A DNA stretch of 16,106 nucleotides from CAZONU01 sp965370045 (lineage in GTDB: Bacteria > Planctomycetota > SZUA-567 > JAKLDR01): assembly GCA_965370045.1 (NCBI GenBank), contig CBDUSI010000103.1, positions 1 through 16,106 of the forward strand, written 5' to 3'. The notes beneath the pieces are model-generated. The model had not been told where the DNA came from. It saw only the letters and a list, made by a program, of their open reading frames with translations, and searched no databases. Both the position numbers and the translations under genes were made by a program. Positions 8,401 through 15,775 of the stretch are shown here, one piece after another (position 1 is the stretch's first letter; each line of letters opens with the position of its first letter).

Positions 8401-11400
8401 AGCCTCACCCTGTTGGTCAGCGCCGCGGGCAAAGGCATGCGGAAGTGCCGCAGGTCGTCCTTGCCGGCCTTCGCGAGCGGGCTCAGGAACTTGAGCGCCA
8501 CGTCGTATTTTCCCTTGCTCAGGATGTGGACGTAGTATTTCCCGTTGGCCTCCACCACCTTGACTTGCCTGGAGACCTGCTCGGGCGAGAGGAGTATCGC
8601 GGACCGGTCCGCCACGGGGAAGCGAAGCGCCTTGGATGCGCTGACGCTCAGGCGGAGGTCGATCTCCATGCTGTCCTTCTCCGCCGCGAGAGTGCACTCG
8701 ACCCGGTCGAGGACAAGCGCGTCGGACTTGGCGAGCCGGACGGCCGCGACCGACGGGCTGCAGCCCGATATCAGCAGAGAACCCAGAAGCACCGACGCGA
8801 TTGCGGTCGAGAGCGCTTTCGTGCGGGAAGAGCACCGCACCAGGAAGTACAGCCCAAGCAGCGTGGGTAGGCCCCACGTAAAGAGGTGTCCCATCACCAG
8901 GGCGGGCGCGGCGAACCTCGCCGCGGAGTAGAGCAGCCCCATCACCCCGAGCGCGGCGGCGAGAGCCCTGGCCCGGCGTCTGGTCTTGGCCCTGAAGAGC
9001 GCTATCAGTGCGAGCGAGAGCGCTATCAGTGCGAGCCCGGGCACGATCAGCAGGCTTCCGATGCCGGCGCACTGGCGCCAGGCGGGCACGACCGAGGCGG
9101 ATATCGCCAGGGGAGATTCTTCGTCCAGGCTGAGCGTCTGGGTGAAGGTGAGCGTCGTCAGGTCCTCCCTGGCGGCAAAAGTCCTTCCGAAGCTCGGGGC
9201 CGCCGCCGCGACAAGCCCACTCCCCAGTACCAGCACGATGGCACCTCCCAGAACCAACGCCGGAAGAGCCGAGCGCTTGAATGCGAAAACCGCCGTCAAG
9301 AGGCCTGCGATGACCACGCCCACGATGATGCTCCAGCCTGACCCGAGCAACCGATCCAGGCTCCACCCCCAGCTTGAAAGCACGCCCCTCATGACCAGAG
9401 ACAGGCTGCCCCGTCTCACATTGCGGTCCTCCGGGACCATATTCCCATTCCTGTCGCGGGGCAGCACCGCCCAGCCCTTCGGCGCCTTCAACGTCCAGTG
9501 CGCGTATGTGGAGCGCACCGCGTTCTTGGGAGCCGCAAACTCGATCCCGCCGCTCCACCCGATCCTGCCGTGCGCCTGGCCGTACTCCAACTCCACGGTC
9601 ACCGGCTCGTTGGGGTTCCTGCGGCGCCTGAGCGGGATCTTCAGGAGTCCCGCGGCCCTGTCGTGGGAAGAGGTGACGCGGTGACGCTCCCCGGTCTTGC
9701 GCTCAATGATATACGTGGACCAGACGGAGGCGCCCTCGGGCATCCCCAGGGTCAGAAACTGGCTCGAGGAGTTCTTGATCTTGTAGCGAATGCGCGTCAC
9801 CGATTCGGTCTGGCGCTTCTCGCCGACCGCAAGCTCGGTTCCAATCTCCATGATCTCCACGACGACCGGCAGGAGCGCCGTGCGCTCGTAGGCGGTCAGC
9901 CCCATTGAAACGCTGTGCGACGTGTTCACGTACTTGTAGGTCTTCATGACGGGCGCATTGACCAGGAGCCGGTAGTTCGAGGGGACCTCGCTGCGATCGA
10001 TCTCAAGCAGGTTGGCATCGGGCTTGCCCCTCGACTCCAGCTTGAGGTTCAGGTGGCTGGCTATGCAGATGTATCCGGTCTGGGTTTCGACGCGGGCGCA
10101 CTCCACCCCGCCGACCAGTATCTTGGACCCGGCCTCGTAGCGCTGGCTGTGGGTGAGGCCCAGGTTGTAGTCGCCGATTATCTTGCGCTGGAGCTTCACC
10201 TTCAGGAGATTCCCCTGCTTGGCCCAGCTGCGGACGTCGTTCCCCACGAACTCGACGTTCTGTAAGCCATCCGGGATGCGGAAGTAGAGCTCGTCGACGG
10301 GCGCCCCGGAGACGAAGTAATTGATCACCACGCTGCCGTAAGCAACCCCCTCGCCTATGGAGATGAGATGAAAGGCTTCGGTGCGGACCCCCGCGGGCTT
10401 CTCCCTGGCGAGCAGCCTCAGACTCCAGCCCCTCTCGCGGAAGCGATAGGCGAACTGGGCGTTGGCCACGCGCATCGGCACGGATCCCACGTGCACCTCG
10501 CGAAGTCCCTGGGGGCGGGGCGTCTCCAGCTGGATTCCCTTCTCGCCGAGGACCACGATGGACCCGCGCTCGTTCTTCGCGCCGGGCACCGATATGCCCG
10601 CCACGCGCTGCTCGGCGCCCAGCGGGCTCTTCCCGAGTTCAAGGCGCATGCTTATGAGCGTGTGTCCCCGCACCGGACGGTGGAAATGGATCTCCACCTG
10701 CTGTACCTTCCCTGCCTTGAGCTCGTGGACCCGGTGGTCCTTCACCTGTTTCCCCCTGACGGACGAGACCAGGAAGCCGCCCGGGACTTCGACGACCAGG
10801 CGGCGTATGGGAGCGTCCCGCACGTCCAGGTCCAGATTGACGTCCACCGTCAAGTCATCCTCCCGGAGCCCGACAACCAGCTGCTCGTTCACGTCGTAGG
10901 ACGGTACTATGTCGTCAAACGACAGCTTCATCTGGTAGGGCGTCGCGGCGTAGGAGTAGAAAAAGGCGTTGCTCTTCGGAAGCGGCCGGGGGTGCTTGCG
11001 GTCGAGTATTATGCGTGGGAACTCCGTGGAGTTCGTCTGGGAGAGCCCCCCGGTCTTCTTGACGACCAGGCGGATTGCGCTGTCGGTCCCGATTGCGACG
11101 TTGCCGCTCGAGCGGATGCCGCCCTGCGGCGCTATGACCGGCATGTCCAGATCCACGGGGAAATCGGTCAGGGCCATCTCCGACTGTATCTGGACGGCGT
11201 ACTGCTTGGTCTGCGGCCGGGCGAGGACCACCTTGAGGGTTTTCGTTTTCGCCTGGCCTTTGGTCGCGACGCGCCAGTCGCGGATGTAGGCCCCGCGCAC
11301 CTGGGTCACGCTCAGAGACTTCGGGATCGAGAAAGAGACTTCCTTCATCTTGCCCTGGGAGATATCGAAGACGAAGAGCGTATCGACGCGAAGCGCCCCC

Positions 11401-12005
11401 GCGCTCGCGGTGGCTACGGTGTTCGCCTCGCTGGCCAGTACCAGCGCGGCCTCCATCTCGCGGACCTGGGGCTTCCATCTCACCGCAAAGGGTCGGCCCG
11501 GGCCCAGGACGGCCTTCACCGTCAGCTTCTCGTCCTTGACCTCCCGCTCAAGCCGCATCGCGCCGGGGAAGAGTATCTCCAGATCGCTCCTGTCGCAGGC
11601 GACCTCAAGATCCCTGACCCTGGAGGCCGGTATGGCGAAGGTCGCCTGCCGCCAGGGCCCATCCTCCACGATCTTCGGGCGCGCCGCGAAGGTCACCGTG
11701 ATCTTATGTTTGCCGCCTCGCGCGAAGCGCATGTAGTAGGTGGAGGTGGCCTTGTCGTACCTGATTCGACGGCCCTCCTTGGGCTCGGCCACGCTCTCCA
11801 GGACCATGTCGCCGGTCACCAGCGGCAGCTCCCGGCCGGCCCTCCTGGGCTCGACGGTGAAGCTCACGGTGAAGGTGATGTTCTCACCCTCGATGACCCC
11901 CTTCACGCTCAGGTTCTCGGCCCTCAGGGGTTTCTCGACGGCCGCCCCCCCTCCGGACCAGATCGCGAGTGCCATCACCGCGGCTGCGAAAGTCTTGGCC
12001 TTCAT
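5469..12005 (-). CDS. Giant envelope protein made of two copies of an unknown ~800-residue module
   Basis: A 2178-residue protein of no family I recognise. Layout: signal peptide (1-22); extracytoplasmic beta-rich module A (about 27-870); six membrane spans (about 891-909, 912-936, 980-1004, 1013-1031, 1035-1057, 1066-1081); module B (about 1097-1890); a charged helical stretch (about 1915-2065); a short beta segment; a final span (2121-2137); and a basic-acidic cytoplasmic tail. The Arg/Lys-rich loops after spans 1, 3, 5 and 7 fit the positive-inside rule and place both modules outside the membrane. A and B align along their length, for example AVLGPGRPFAVRWKP (165-179) with AILGPGDPVFFIWKP (1232-1246), and ISQGKMKEVSFSIP (215-228) with IAQGELKVIRLRVP (1283-1296). 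The ATG at 12005 has AGGAGG nine nt upstream and starts the signal peptide. The frame stays open to 12215, but that extension lies inside the upstream gene and is not protein-like. It is the third operon gene, 29 nt after the anti-sigma-vWA gene. I do not assign a function. Confidence 0.9.
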   Translation of the reverse strand: MKAKTFAAAVMALAIWSGGGAAVEKPLRAENLSVKGVIEGENITFTVSFTVEPRRAGRELPLVTGDMVLESVAEPKEGRRIRYDKATSTYYMRFARGGKHKITVTFAARPKIVEDGPWRQATFAIPASRVRDLEVACDRSDLEILFPGAMRLEREVKDEKLTVKAVLGPGRPFAVRWKPQVREMEAALVLASEANTVATASAGALRVDTLFVFDISQGKMKEVSFSIPKSLSVTQVRGAYIRDWRVATKGQAKTKTLKVVLARPQTKQYAVQIQSEMALTDFPVDLDMPVIAPQGGIRSSGNVAIGTDSAIRLVVKKTGGLSQTNSTEFPRIILDRKHPRPLPKSNAFFYSYAATPYQMKLSFDDIVPSYDVNEQLVVGLREDDLTVDVNLDLDVRDAPIRRLVVEVPGGFLVSSVRGKQVKDHRVHELKAGKVQQVEIHFHRPVRGHTLISMRLELGKSPLGAEQRVAGISVPGAKNERGSIVVLGEKGIQLETPRPQGLREVHVGSVPMRVANAQFAYRFRERGWSLRLLAREKPAGVRTEAFHLISIGEGVAYGSVVINYFVSGAPVDELYFRIPDGLQNVEFVGNDVRSWAKQGNLLKVKLQRKIIGDYNLGLTHSQRYEAGSKILVGGVECARVETQTGYICIASHLNLKLESRGKPDANLLEIDRSEVPSNYRLLVNAPVMKTYKYVNTSHSVSMGLTAYERTALLPVVVEIMEIGTELAVGEKRQTESVTRIRYKIKNSSSQFLTLGMPEGASVWSTYIIERKTGERHRVTSSHDRAAGLLKIPLRRRRNPNEPVTVELEYGQAHGRIGWSGGIEFAAPKNAVRSTYAHWTLKAPKGWAVLPRDRNGNMVPEDRNVRRGSLSLVMRGVLSSWGWSLDRLLGSGWSIIVGVVIAGLLTAVFAFKRSALPALVLGGAIVLVLGSGLVAAAAPSFGRTFAAREDLTTLTFTQTLSLDEESPLAISASVVPAWRQCAGIGSLLIVPGLALIALSLALIALFRAKTRRRARALAAALGVMGLLYSAARFAAPALVMGHLFTWGLPTLLGLYFLVRCSSRTKALSTAIASVLLGSLLISGCSPSVAAVRLAKSDALVLDRVECTLAAEKDSMEIDLRLSVSASKALRFPVADRSAILLSPEQVSRQVKVVEANGKYYVHILSKGKYDVALKFLSPLAKAGKDDLRHFRMPLPAALTNRVRLTVPETGMEIEAPTAVRLNKEETEKSTVARAILGPGDPVFFIWKPRTRQTKLEKTAFFADVTSLFRFNAGLAEGRHRLRFQIAQGELKVIRLRVPEKTAVTAVEGKNLGAWRFDPAKRELEARLTVSVSNDYEMTVVTQVSSEGLPASVSVGTLEVLDAVRQRGTIGLTTSPSVYVAVEKHPHKMSVDDFARESAELISAVQGLKSTDVRHAYRSSRPGEVLKVKVHEVKPEIRVHEVASFWVGDERLVYDTGTKGGLAISVAKAGVFSVSMRLPEGYDIDTLTAPQVSHWDENAEGGVRAVQVHFKQKLRGTVVLKLALSRSVSELPGKIALPRIRVASSLKHTGQVAVSAARGIRLSEAERKGVSGINPLEFGRRKQGVLIYKLLKPEWQLLLKTEVVEPRVNVSFLHVAKVTEGLIRHTHYLRYRLYNAGAKVFEVDVPKAAIGLLITGSEIAHSSEISPGRWRVELTRKKFDQPYLLTVRYETRFDRSAGEVKLAPVKAAGVDLQRGHIVVYATDRVELAELSRGEMLRAAEARSVSSKFGAGDLSGAAFCYASTTPGYALSLRAKRHEAAPVLEAEVLKTTITTVVSEHGENINHVRMQLRVGGKRNLETILPAGARIWSLMVNGRSTAPSERSDDSNRKVVLIPLPQTPSGELTADVEFVYVASRPGKLADGRRQFPGPKFDLPLKKLKWRFYLPENYDYDDFRGTLAVNEEALRQRNLHRYNIRRYEQEFDEANRAQEKKVDYFQDQGKVLAQKGRQYAARYALENAYNYSFSNPARNEDARVQLHNLIRGQAVVGLVGRRDHLRPRTGVGGELPKQATLVRDLGDRFNQAEAERLRSSLSKADSDNLERITKSIIETQEAAAGSAVQIAVSVPLRGQIVEFDRPLQVKPNSDMLVSFDADPAVPSSVKKDWTWTIGLFVCLFFVLLARPGVERKWGELRRSLKRREAELTAEKDGAPETPGPEEDMEEA
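8996..9037. repeat. 21-bp tandem duplication inside a membrane span of the giant gene
   Basis: Two adjacent 21-bp units (8996-9016 and 9017-9037) share the core GAGCGCTATCAGTGCGAGC and differ only at the last base. On the minus strand they encode a repeated seven-residue hydrophobic block, LALIALS followed by LALIALF, at residues about 990-1004 in the third internal span. An in-frame slippage duplication that lengthens a helix is the simplest reading. Confidence 0.9.
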
Positions 12006-12034
12006 CGTCAGAATCCTCCTCAGTGGGCCGCGTG

Positions 12035-14944
12035 TCACTTGGCCCGGGGCAGTCCCTTGGCGCGCCTGACCAGTTGCAGGAGTTCCCGCACTCTGGAGTC
12101 GCGCCTCAGGGCCGGCTGCACTGCGACTTTCTCGAGGGTGTACCGGAGAGCGTCGAAGGAGCCGCCGGAGGCGTGCTCGCTCGCGCGCAACAGCTCGGCG
12201 AACTCCGCGGCGCACGCGGCCAGGAAGAAGCGCGGGGCCGTCTTCGGCGTGCGGCGCCTTATCGCGGACCTCTCCAGCCTGTGCGATATCTCCTCGACCC
12301 GACCGGTGTCCGGGTCCCGGTAGCGGACGTAGACGGTGCCGATGTCCCCCGTGCTCCGGCGCCCGGCGGGGCCGTGGAGCTCCAGTTCGTACAGCGCCGT
12401 CGCGGACTGTCCGCTGCCCACCTCGCCGGCGTCGACGGTGTCGTCGCGGAACTTGGCGTCCTCGATGTCGCGGTTCTCGTAGCCGATCAGCCGGTATCTG
12501 CGGACGCGGCGGGGGTCGAACTTCACCTGTATCTTGACGTCCTTGGCTATGGTCTGCAGGGTCGCGGCCATCTCCTCGACGAAGACGCGCCGCGCCTCGC
12601 GCTTGGAGTCCACGAACACGTAGCTCCCGTCGCCGCTGTTGGCGAGCTTCTCGAGGAGGACGTCGTTGTAGGTGCCCGTGCCGAAGCCGACGCTGGTGAA
12701 GGTTATGCCCTGGTCGCGGAAGGTCTTGACCTCGTCCACGATCTCCCGGCCCTTGGTGAGCCCGATGTTGGCGGCCCCGTCGGAGCAGAGGATAACGCGG
12801 TTTATCCCCCCGCTGCGGAAGGCCCGCGCGGCCATCTGGTAGCCGAGGGTCAGCCCATCGAGAAGGTTAGTCGAGCCGCCGCACTGGACCGCGTCTATCG
12901 CCGAGGCAATCTTGGTCTTCTCTGCGGCGCCGACCGCCTCGAGGACCAGGCGCGCCTTGGTCCCGTAGGAGACCAGTGACACCCGGTCGGTGGAGCGCAG
13001 CTGCCCCACCAGGGACTTGAGCGCGAACTTGACGAGCGGCATCCGGTCGGGCTGATCCATGGAGCCGGAAGCGTCCACCACGAATACCAGGTGCGCCTGC
13101 TTCCGCCCCTCGCGTCCGACCACCCGGCCGCGGACCCCGACCTTGAGCAGCACCAGGCCGCGTCCGAAGGGAGATGGCGCGGCCTCCGATATCACGGTGA
13201 AGGTCCCGCGAGTCTTGCGGGGGTAGTTGTAGTCGAAGGCGTTTACGAACTCCTCCATGCGCACCGAGCCGATCGGCGGGAGGTAGCCGCCCCTTATGTA
13301 CCTGCGCGCTATGGAGTAGGAGGCGGTGTCCACGTCTATGCCGAAGGTCGAGAAGCGGTCGACACCGGTCATCACGAAAGGGTTGACCGGGACGATCTTG
13401 AAGATCGCGCCCCTTTCCGTGACCGCCTCGCCCGCAGGCTCCGGCTCCTCTTTGATCTTCTCGACCTTGGGCTCTGCCGCCTTGGCCTCCCGGCCCTCAA
13501 CCTTTTCGGCTTCCCGGGGGGTGAGCTTGACGTACTGCGCGGGTTCGCTGCCTTCGCGAGGTCCCTCGGGGCGAAAGTCGTCTGACGTCTGCTGCTTCTT
13601 GTGCTGCTTCTTGTCCTTTCCCTTGAGCATCGCCAGCGCGGAGCGCATGCGCGGCGACGCCGAGAGGTCGTAGGCGGGCGCCGTGACCATCCTTCCGCTT
13701 GTGACCGTTGCGTGGGGGTAGCCAAACCTGGCCCTGCGACCGGCGGCCGGCTTCTTCGCAATCTCCGCGATCTTCTTCTTCCGGGTCTCCCTCGTTTCGC
13801 TGGAGAGGCCGAGTTCGGGGCCGGGGAAGGGGAGACGAGCGTACTTAAGGTCTTTCCCGTCCTTCCCCTTCTCAATCGCGTCCAGGCGCTCCAGCTTTTC
13901 AAGCTCGGCCATCCGCTTCTCATGCACGACCATCGGCCTCTTCCCAGGCTTGGTTTCCGGCTTGGGGTCGGTCTCCGTCGGTCTTTCTTCAGCCTTCGCC
14001 AGTTCCTTCGTCAACCATTCAGCCTGCTGCCGGTAATCGGGCCGGGGAGGGGCAGGTCTTGGTCTTACGACCGGAGTCCGATCCGGAGCCAGGGCGAGCT
14101 CATTGCTCAGGTCCCTCATGGGCGGGGCTTTCGCGCGCTTCCCGAACACCCCGGCCATGCCGCCGCCGACCACGCCCATGCTTGCGGTGGTGCCGGTGCC
14201 GCCCAGGGGGATGTCGCTGATGGCGTCCTCCCTCCCCCGCCTGCGGGCGGTCCTCTCGTCCGTGTCCTTGTAGCCTTTGAAGTTGAACTTCTTCCCCTCG
14301 ATGCGCAGGAGGTCCTTCTCGTCGACCTTCGCCGAGGTGAACATGTCGCCCTTGGGCTTCTCGTGGTAGATCGTCGGCGGCGGGGGGGTGACCGGGGGCT
14401 GGGGATCTATGCGCAACTTCGGGCGCGCGAATATCTCTGGTCTGTAGTGCTCGCGCCCGGGGCCTCTTCTCTGGGTCTCCAACCCCTCGCTTCTGGCATC
14501 CGCGCACGCCGCGGACGGTTTCCCCGGGCCCTTCGTAAGACCAGGGGCATCATTGGGTTGTTCAGCCCTGCGTCTGACGCTGAAGGTGGCCGGGATCATG
14601 AGGACCCCGACGACGACCAGCACCCCCGCGGCGGCGTGGAGTGCGTACTTGCTGCCCGTGGGCCACCGGCGGCGCGTCGCCGCCGACTTCTTCGGCGCGC
14701 GTGGAGTCGCGGCCGCCGCCATGAGCGCCGTCCGCCTCTCCGGGCTGAGCACCGGAGCGGGCCCCGACTCGACGCCCTCGCGGAGCAGCTTGGCCGCCAC
14801 CCGCATCTCGCGGAGGCGTTCCGTGCAAACCCGGCACCCGGCCAGGTGCGCGGAAAGTTCCCGCCCCTCTTCGCTGGCCGTCTCAAGCTCGGCAAAGGCC
14901 ATCTGGGCAAGCAGCATCTGTGCCTTTTCGCAGTCCACTGTCAT
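12035..14944 (-). CDS. Membrane anti-sigma factor fused to a YfbK-like von Willebrand A domain
   Basis: A 969-residue fusion. Residues 1-60 form a zinc-type anti-sigma domain with Cys5 and HLAGCRVC (His33-X3-Cys37-X2-Cys40), expected to hold the ECF sigma factor in the cytoplasm. One span (about 100-119) is followed by a long Pro/Lys/Glu-rich low-complexity linker (125-510) containing a Gly-rich patch (248-268). Next are a vWA N-terminal region (about 516-590), a vWA domain (about 617-790) and a C-terminal DUF3520-like region (about 795-965, with YRLIGYENR and DDTVDAGEVGSG). The MIDAS metal site looks intact: Asp624-X-Ser626-X-Ser628, Thr692 and Asp722. The metal-bound vWA fold usually binds a protein ligand, here outside the membrane. 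The ATG at 14944 is almost on top of its SD (GGAGG, two nt gap). GTG at 14938 is eight nt from the same SD and may be the true start. It lies 76 nt after the sigma gene and 29 nt before the giant-protein gene. Confidence 0.9.
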   Translation of the reverse strand: MTVDCEKAQMLLAQMAFAELETASEEGRELSAHLAGCRVCTERLREMRVAAKLLREGVESGPAPVLSPERRTALMAAAATPRAPKKSAATRRRWPTGSKYALHAAAGVLVVVGVLMIPATFSVRRRAEQPNDAPGLTKGPGKPSAACADARSEGLETQRRGPGREHYRPEIFARPKLRIDPQPPVTPPPPTIYHEKPKGDMFTSAKVDEKDLLRIEGKKFNFKGYKDTDERTARRRGREDAISDIPLGGTGTTASMGVVGGGMAGVFGKRAKAPPMRDLSNELALAPDRTPVVRPRPAPPRPDYRQQAEWLTKELAKAEERPTETDPKPETKPGKRPMVVHEKRMAELEKLERLDAIEKGKDGKDLKYARLPFPGPELGLSSETRETRKKKIAEIAKKPAAGRRARFGYPHATVTSGRMVTAPAYDLSASPRMRSALAMLKGKDKKQHKKQQTSDDFRPEGPREGSEPAQYVKLTPREAEKVEGREAKAAEPKVEKIKEEPEPAGEAVTERGAIFKIVPVNPFVMTGVDRFSTFGIDVDTASYSIARRYIRGGYLPPIGSVRMEEFVNAFDYNYPRKTRGTFTVISEAAPSPFGRGLVLLKVGVRGRVVGREGRKQAHLVFVVDASGSMDQPDRMPLVKFALKSLVGQLRSTDRVSLVSYGTKARLVLEAVGAAEKTKIASAIDAVQCGGSTNLLDGLTLGYQMAARAFRSGGINRVILCSDGAANIGLTKGREIVDEVKTFRDQGITFTSVGFGTGTYNDVLLEKLANSGDGSYVFVDSKREARRVFVEEMAATLQTIAKDVKIQVKFDPRRVRRYRLIGYENRDIEDAKFRDDTVDAGEVGSGQSATALYELELHGPAGRRSTGDIGTVYVRYRDPDTGRVEEISHRLERSAIRRRTPKTAPRFFLAACAAEFAELLRASEHASGGSFDALRYTLEKVAVQPALRRDSRVRELLQLVRRAKGLPRAK

Positions 14945-14967
14945 CTCCTCCGAAGTTGAGTCGTGAT

Positions 14968-14986
14968 CGCCGGCTCGCAGCCGGCG
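14968..14986 (-). other. Hairpin between the sigma and anti-sigma genes
   Basis: An 8-bp perfect stem, CGCCGGCT (14968-14975) with AGCCGGCG (14979-14986), has a 3-nt loop in the 76-nt intercistronic gap. No U-tract follows it on the minus strand, so it is not a standard terminator. A role in uneven expression of sigma versus anti-sigma, by mRNA processing or partial pausing, is possible but unproven. Confidence 0.4.
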
Positions 14987-15020
14987 GCGCCGCGCTTTCG
15001 GTTCCCGATCCGGGGCCTTC

Positions 15021-15641
15021 TCATATCACCCGCGCCTCCTTGAGACGCTCCGCGATCTCCTTCAGGCCCTGGTTTATCCGGTAGGCGACGTTGCCGTACG
15101 AGAGCCCCGTCACCTTGGCGATTTCCCGGAGCGTCATGTCCTGGATGATCTTGAGGAGCAGGACCTGCTGGTGGCTTTCGGGGAGCTTGCGCAGCTCGGC
15201 CATGGCCCTGTCGCAGGCCGCCTGGCGGACCAGCCCCTCGATCGTCGTGGCCTCTCCCTCGCTCACCGGCCGGCGCTCGACCTCCGCGCGCGCCTTCCTC
15301 TCCTGCTTGCGTTTTCTCAGGGCGTCCTGCGCGAGGTTGTGGGCGACGCGGAACAGCCAGCTGGAGAGGCTCCTTATGCTCGACTCACCGTGGGTGCGAA
15401 CGCAGCGGCAGTAGCGCAGGAAGGTCTCCTGCACAATGTCCTGGGCGTCTTCCGTGCGCTCTACTATGTGCCCGGCGTAGCGAAGCAGGGGTGTCTGGTA
15501 CCAGGCTATGACTCCCGCGAAGTCGAGCCCCCCCGGCCCCGCGCCGCGGCTGCTCGGAGCCGGGGCCTTCTTGGCGGGGTCGTCGCCGACTTGGCCGCAG
15601 CGGTCGCGGCTGCGTCGGCCGAACTGGAGGGACTTGCCCAA
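15021..15641 (-). CDS. ECF-family RNA polymerase sigma factor (RpoE-like)
   Basis: A 206-residue sigma factor with only regions 2 and 4. Region 2 spans about 42-112, with DAQDIVQETFLRYCR (65-79) and SWLFRVAHNLAQDALRK (94-110) for core binding and -10 recognition. A polar linker runs from 113 to 143. Region 4 spans about 145-200, with the helix-turn-helix MTLREIAKVTGLSYGNVAYR (169-188) for the -35. It redirects RNA polymerase to envelope or stress promoters when its anti-sigma partner, encoded next, releases it. The start must be TTG at 15641: an in-frame TGA lies six codons upstream, and the first internal ATG is past region 2. The SD-like AAGGGAAGG lies five nt before it. Residues 1-38 are Pro/Gly/Arg-rich and not conserved-looking. 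Two ECF-type promoters directly upstream suggest autoregulation. Confidence 0.93.
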   Translation of the reverse strand: MGKSLQFGRRSRDRCGQVGDDPAKKAPAPSSRGAGPGGLDFAGVIAWYQTPLLRYAGHIVERTEDAQDIVQETFLRYCRCVRTHGESSIRSLSSWLFRVAHNLAQDALRKRKQERKARAEVERRPVSEGEATTIEGLVRQAACDRAMAELRKLPESHQQVLLLKIIQDMTLREIAKVTGLSYGNVAYRINQGLKEIAERLKEARVI

Positions 15642-15664
15642 GGGTACCTTCCCTTCTCACCCCA

Positions 15665-15693
15665 TTAGACGCTCGAGGCCCCGAGATGTTTGG
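15665..15693 (-). promoter_or_regulatory. ECF-type promoter P2 (proximal) of the sigma operon
   Basis: Minus strand: CCAAAC (15693-15688), a 16-nt spacer, then CGTCTAA (15671-15665). Many ECF sigma factors use an AAC-containing -35 and a CGTC-type -10 at this spacing. A start near 15658 would put the SD AAGGGAAGG and the TTG start within about 20 nt of the 5' end. The -35 is weaker than in P1. Confidence 0.45.
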
Positions 15694-15775
15694 GGTGGAT
15701 TTCCTGGTTGCCCCACGCTGAGCACCTCCGTCGGCTGCCAAGAAGCCATGATGTCCCATTCATCTCCTGCCTTCA

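Noticed and set aside
12006..12215. Upstream extension of the giant gene's reading frame
   Set aside because: It lies inside the anti-sigma-vWA gene, is Arg-rich, and would bury the signal peptide that begins at the ATG with a good SD at 12005.
10368..12323. 651-codon plus-strand open frame
   Set aside because: It is antisense to the giant gene and runs into the anti-sigma gene. It has a biased His/Arg/Leu/Gly composition typical of high-GC shadow frames, and no domain.
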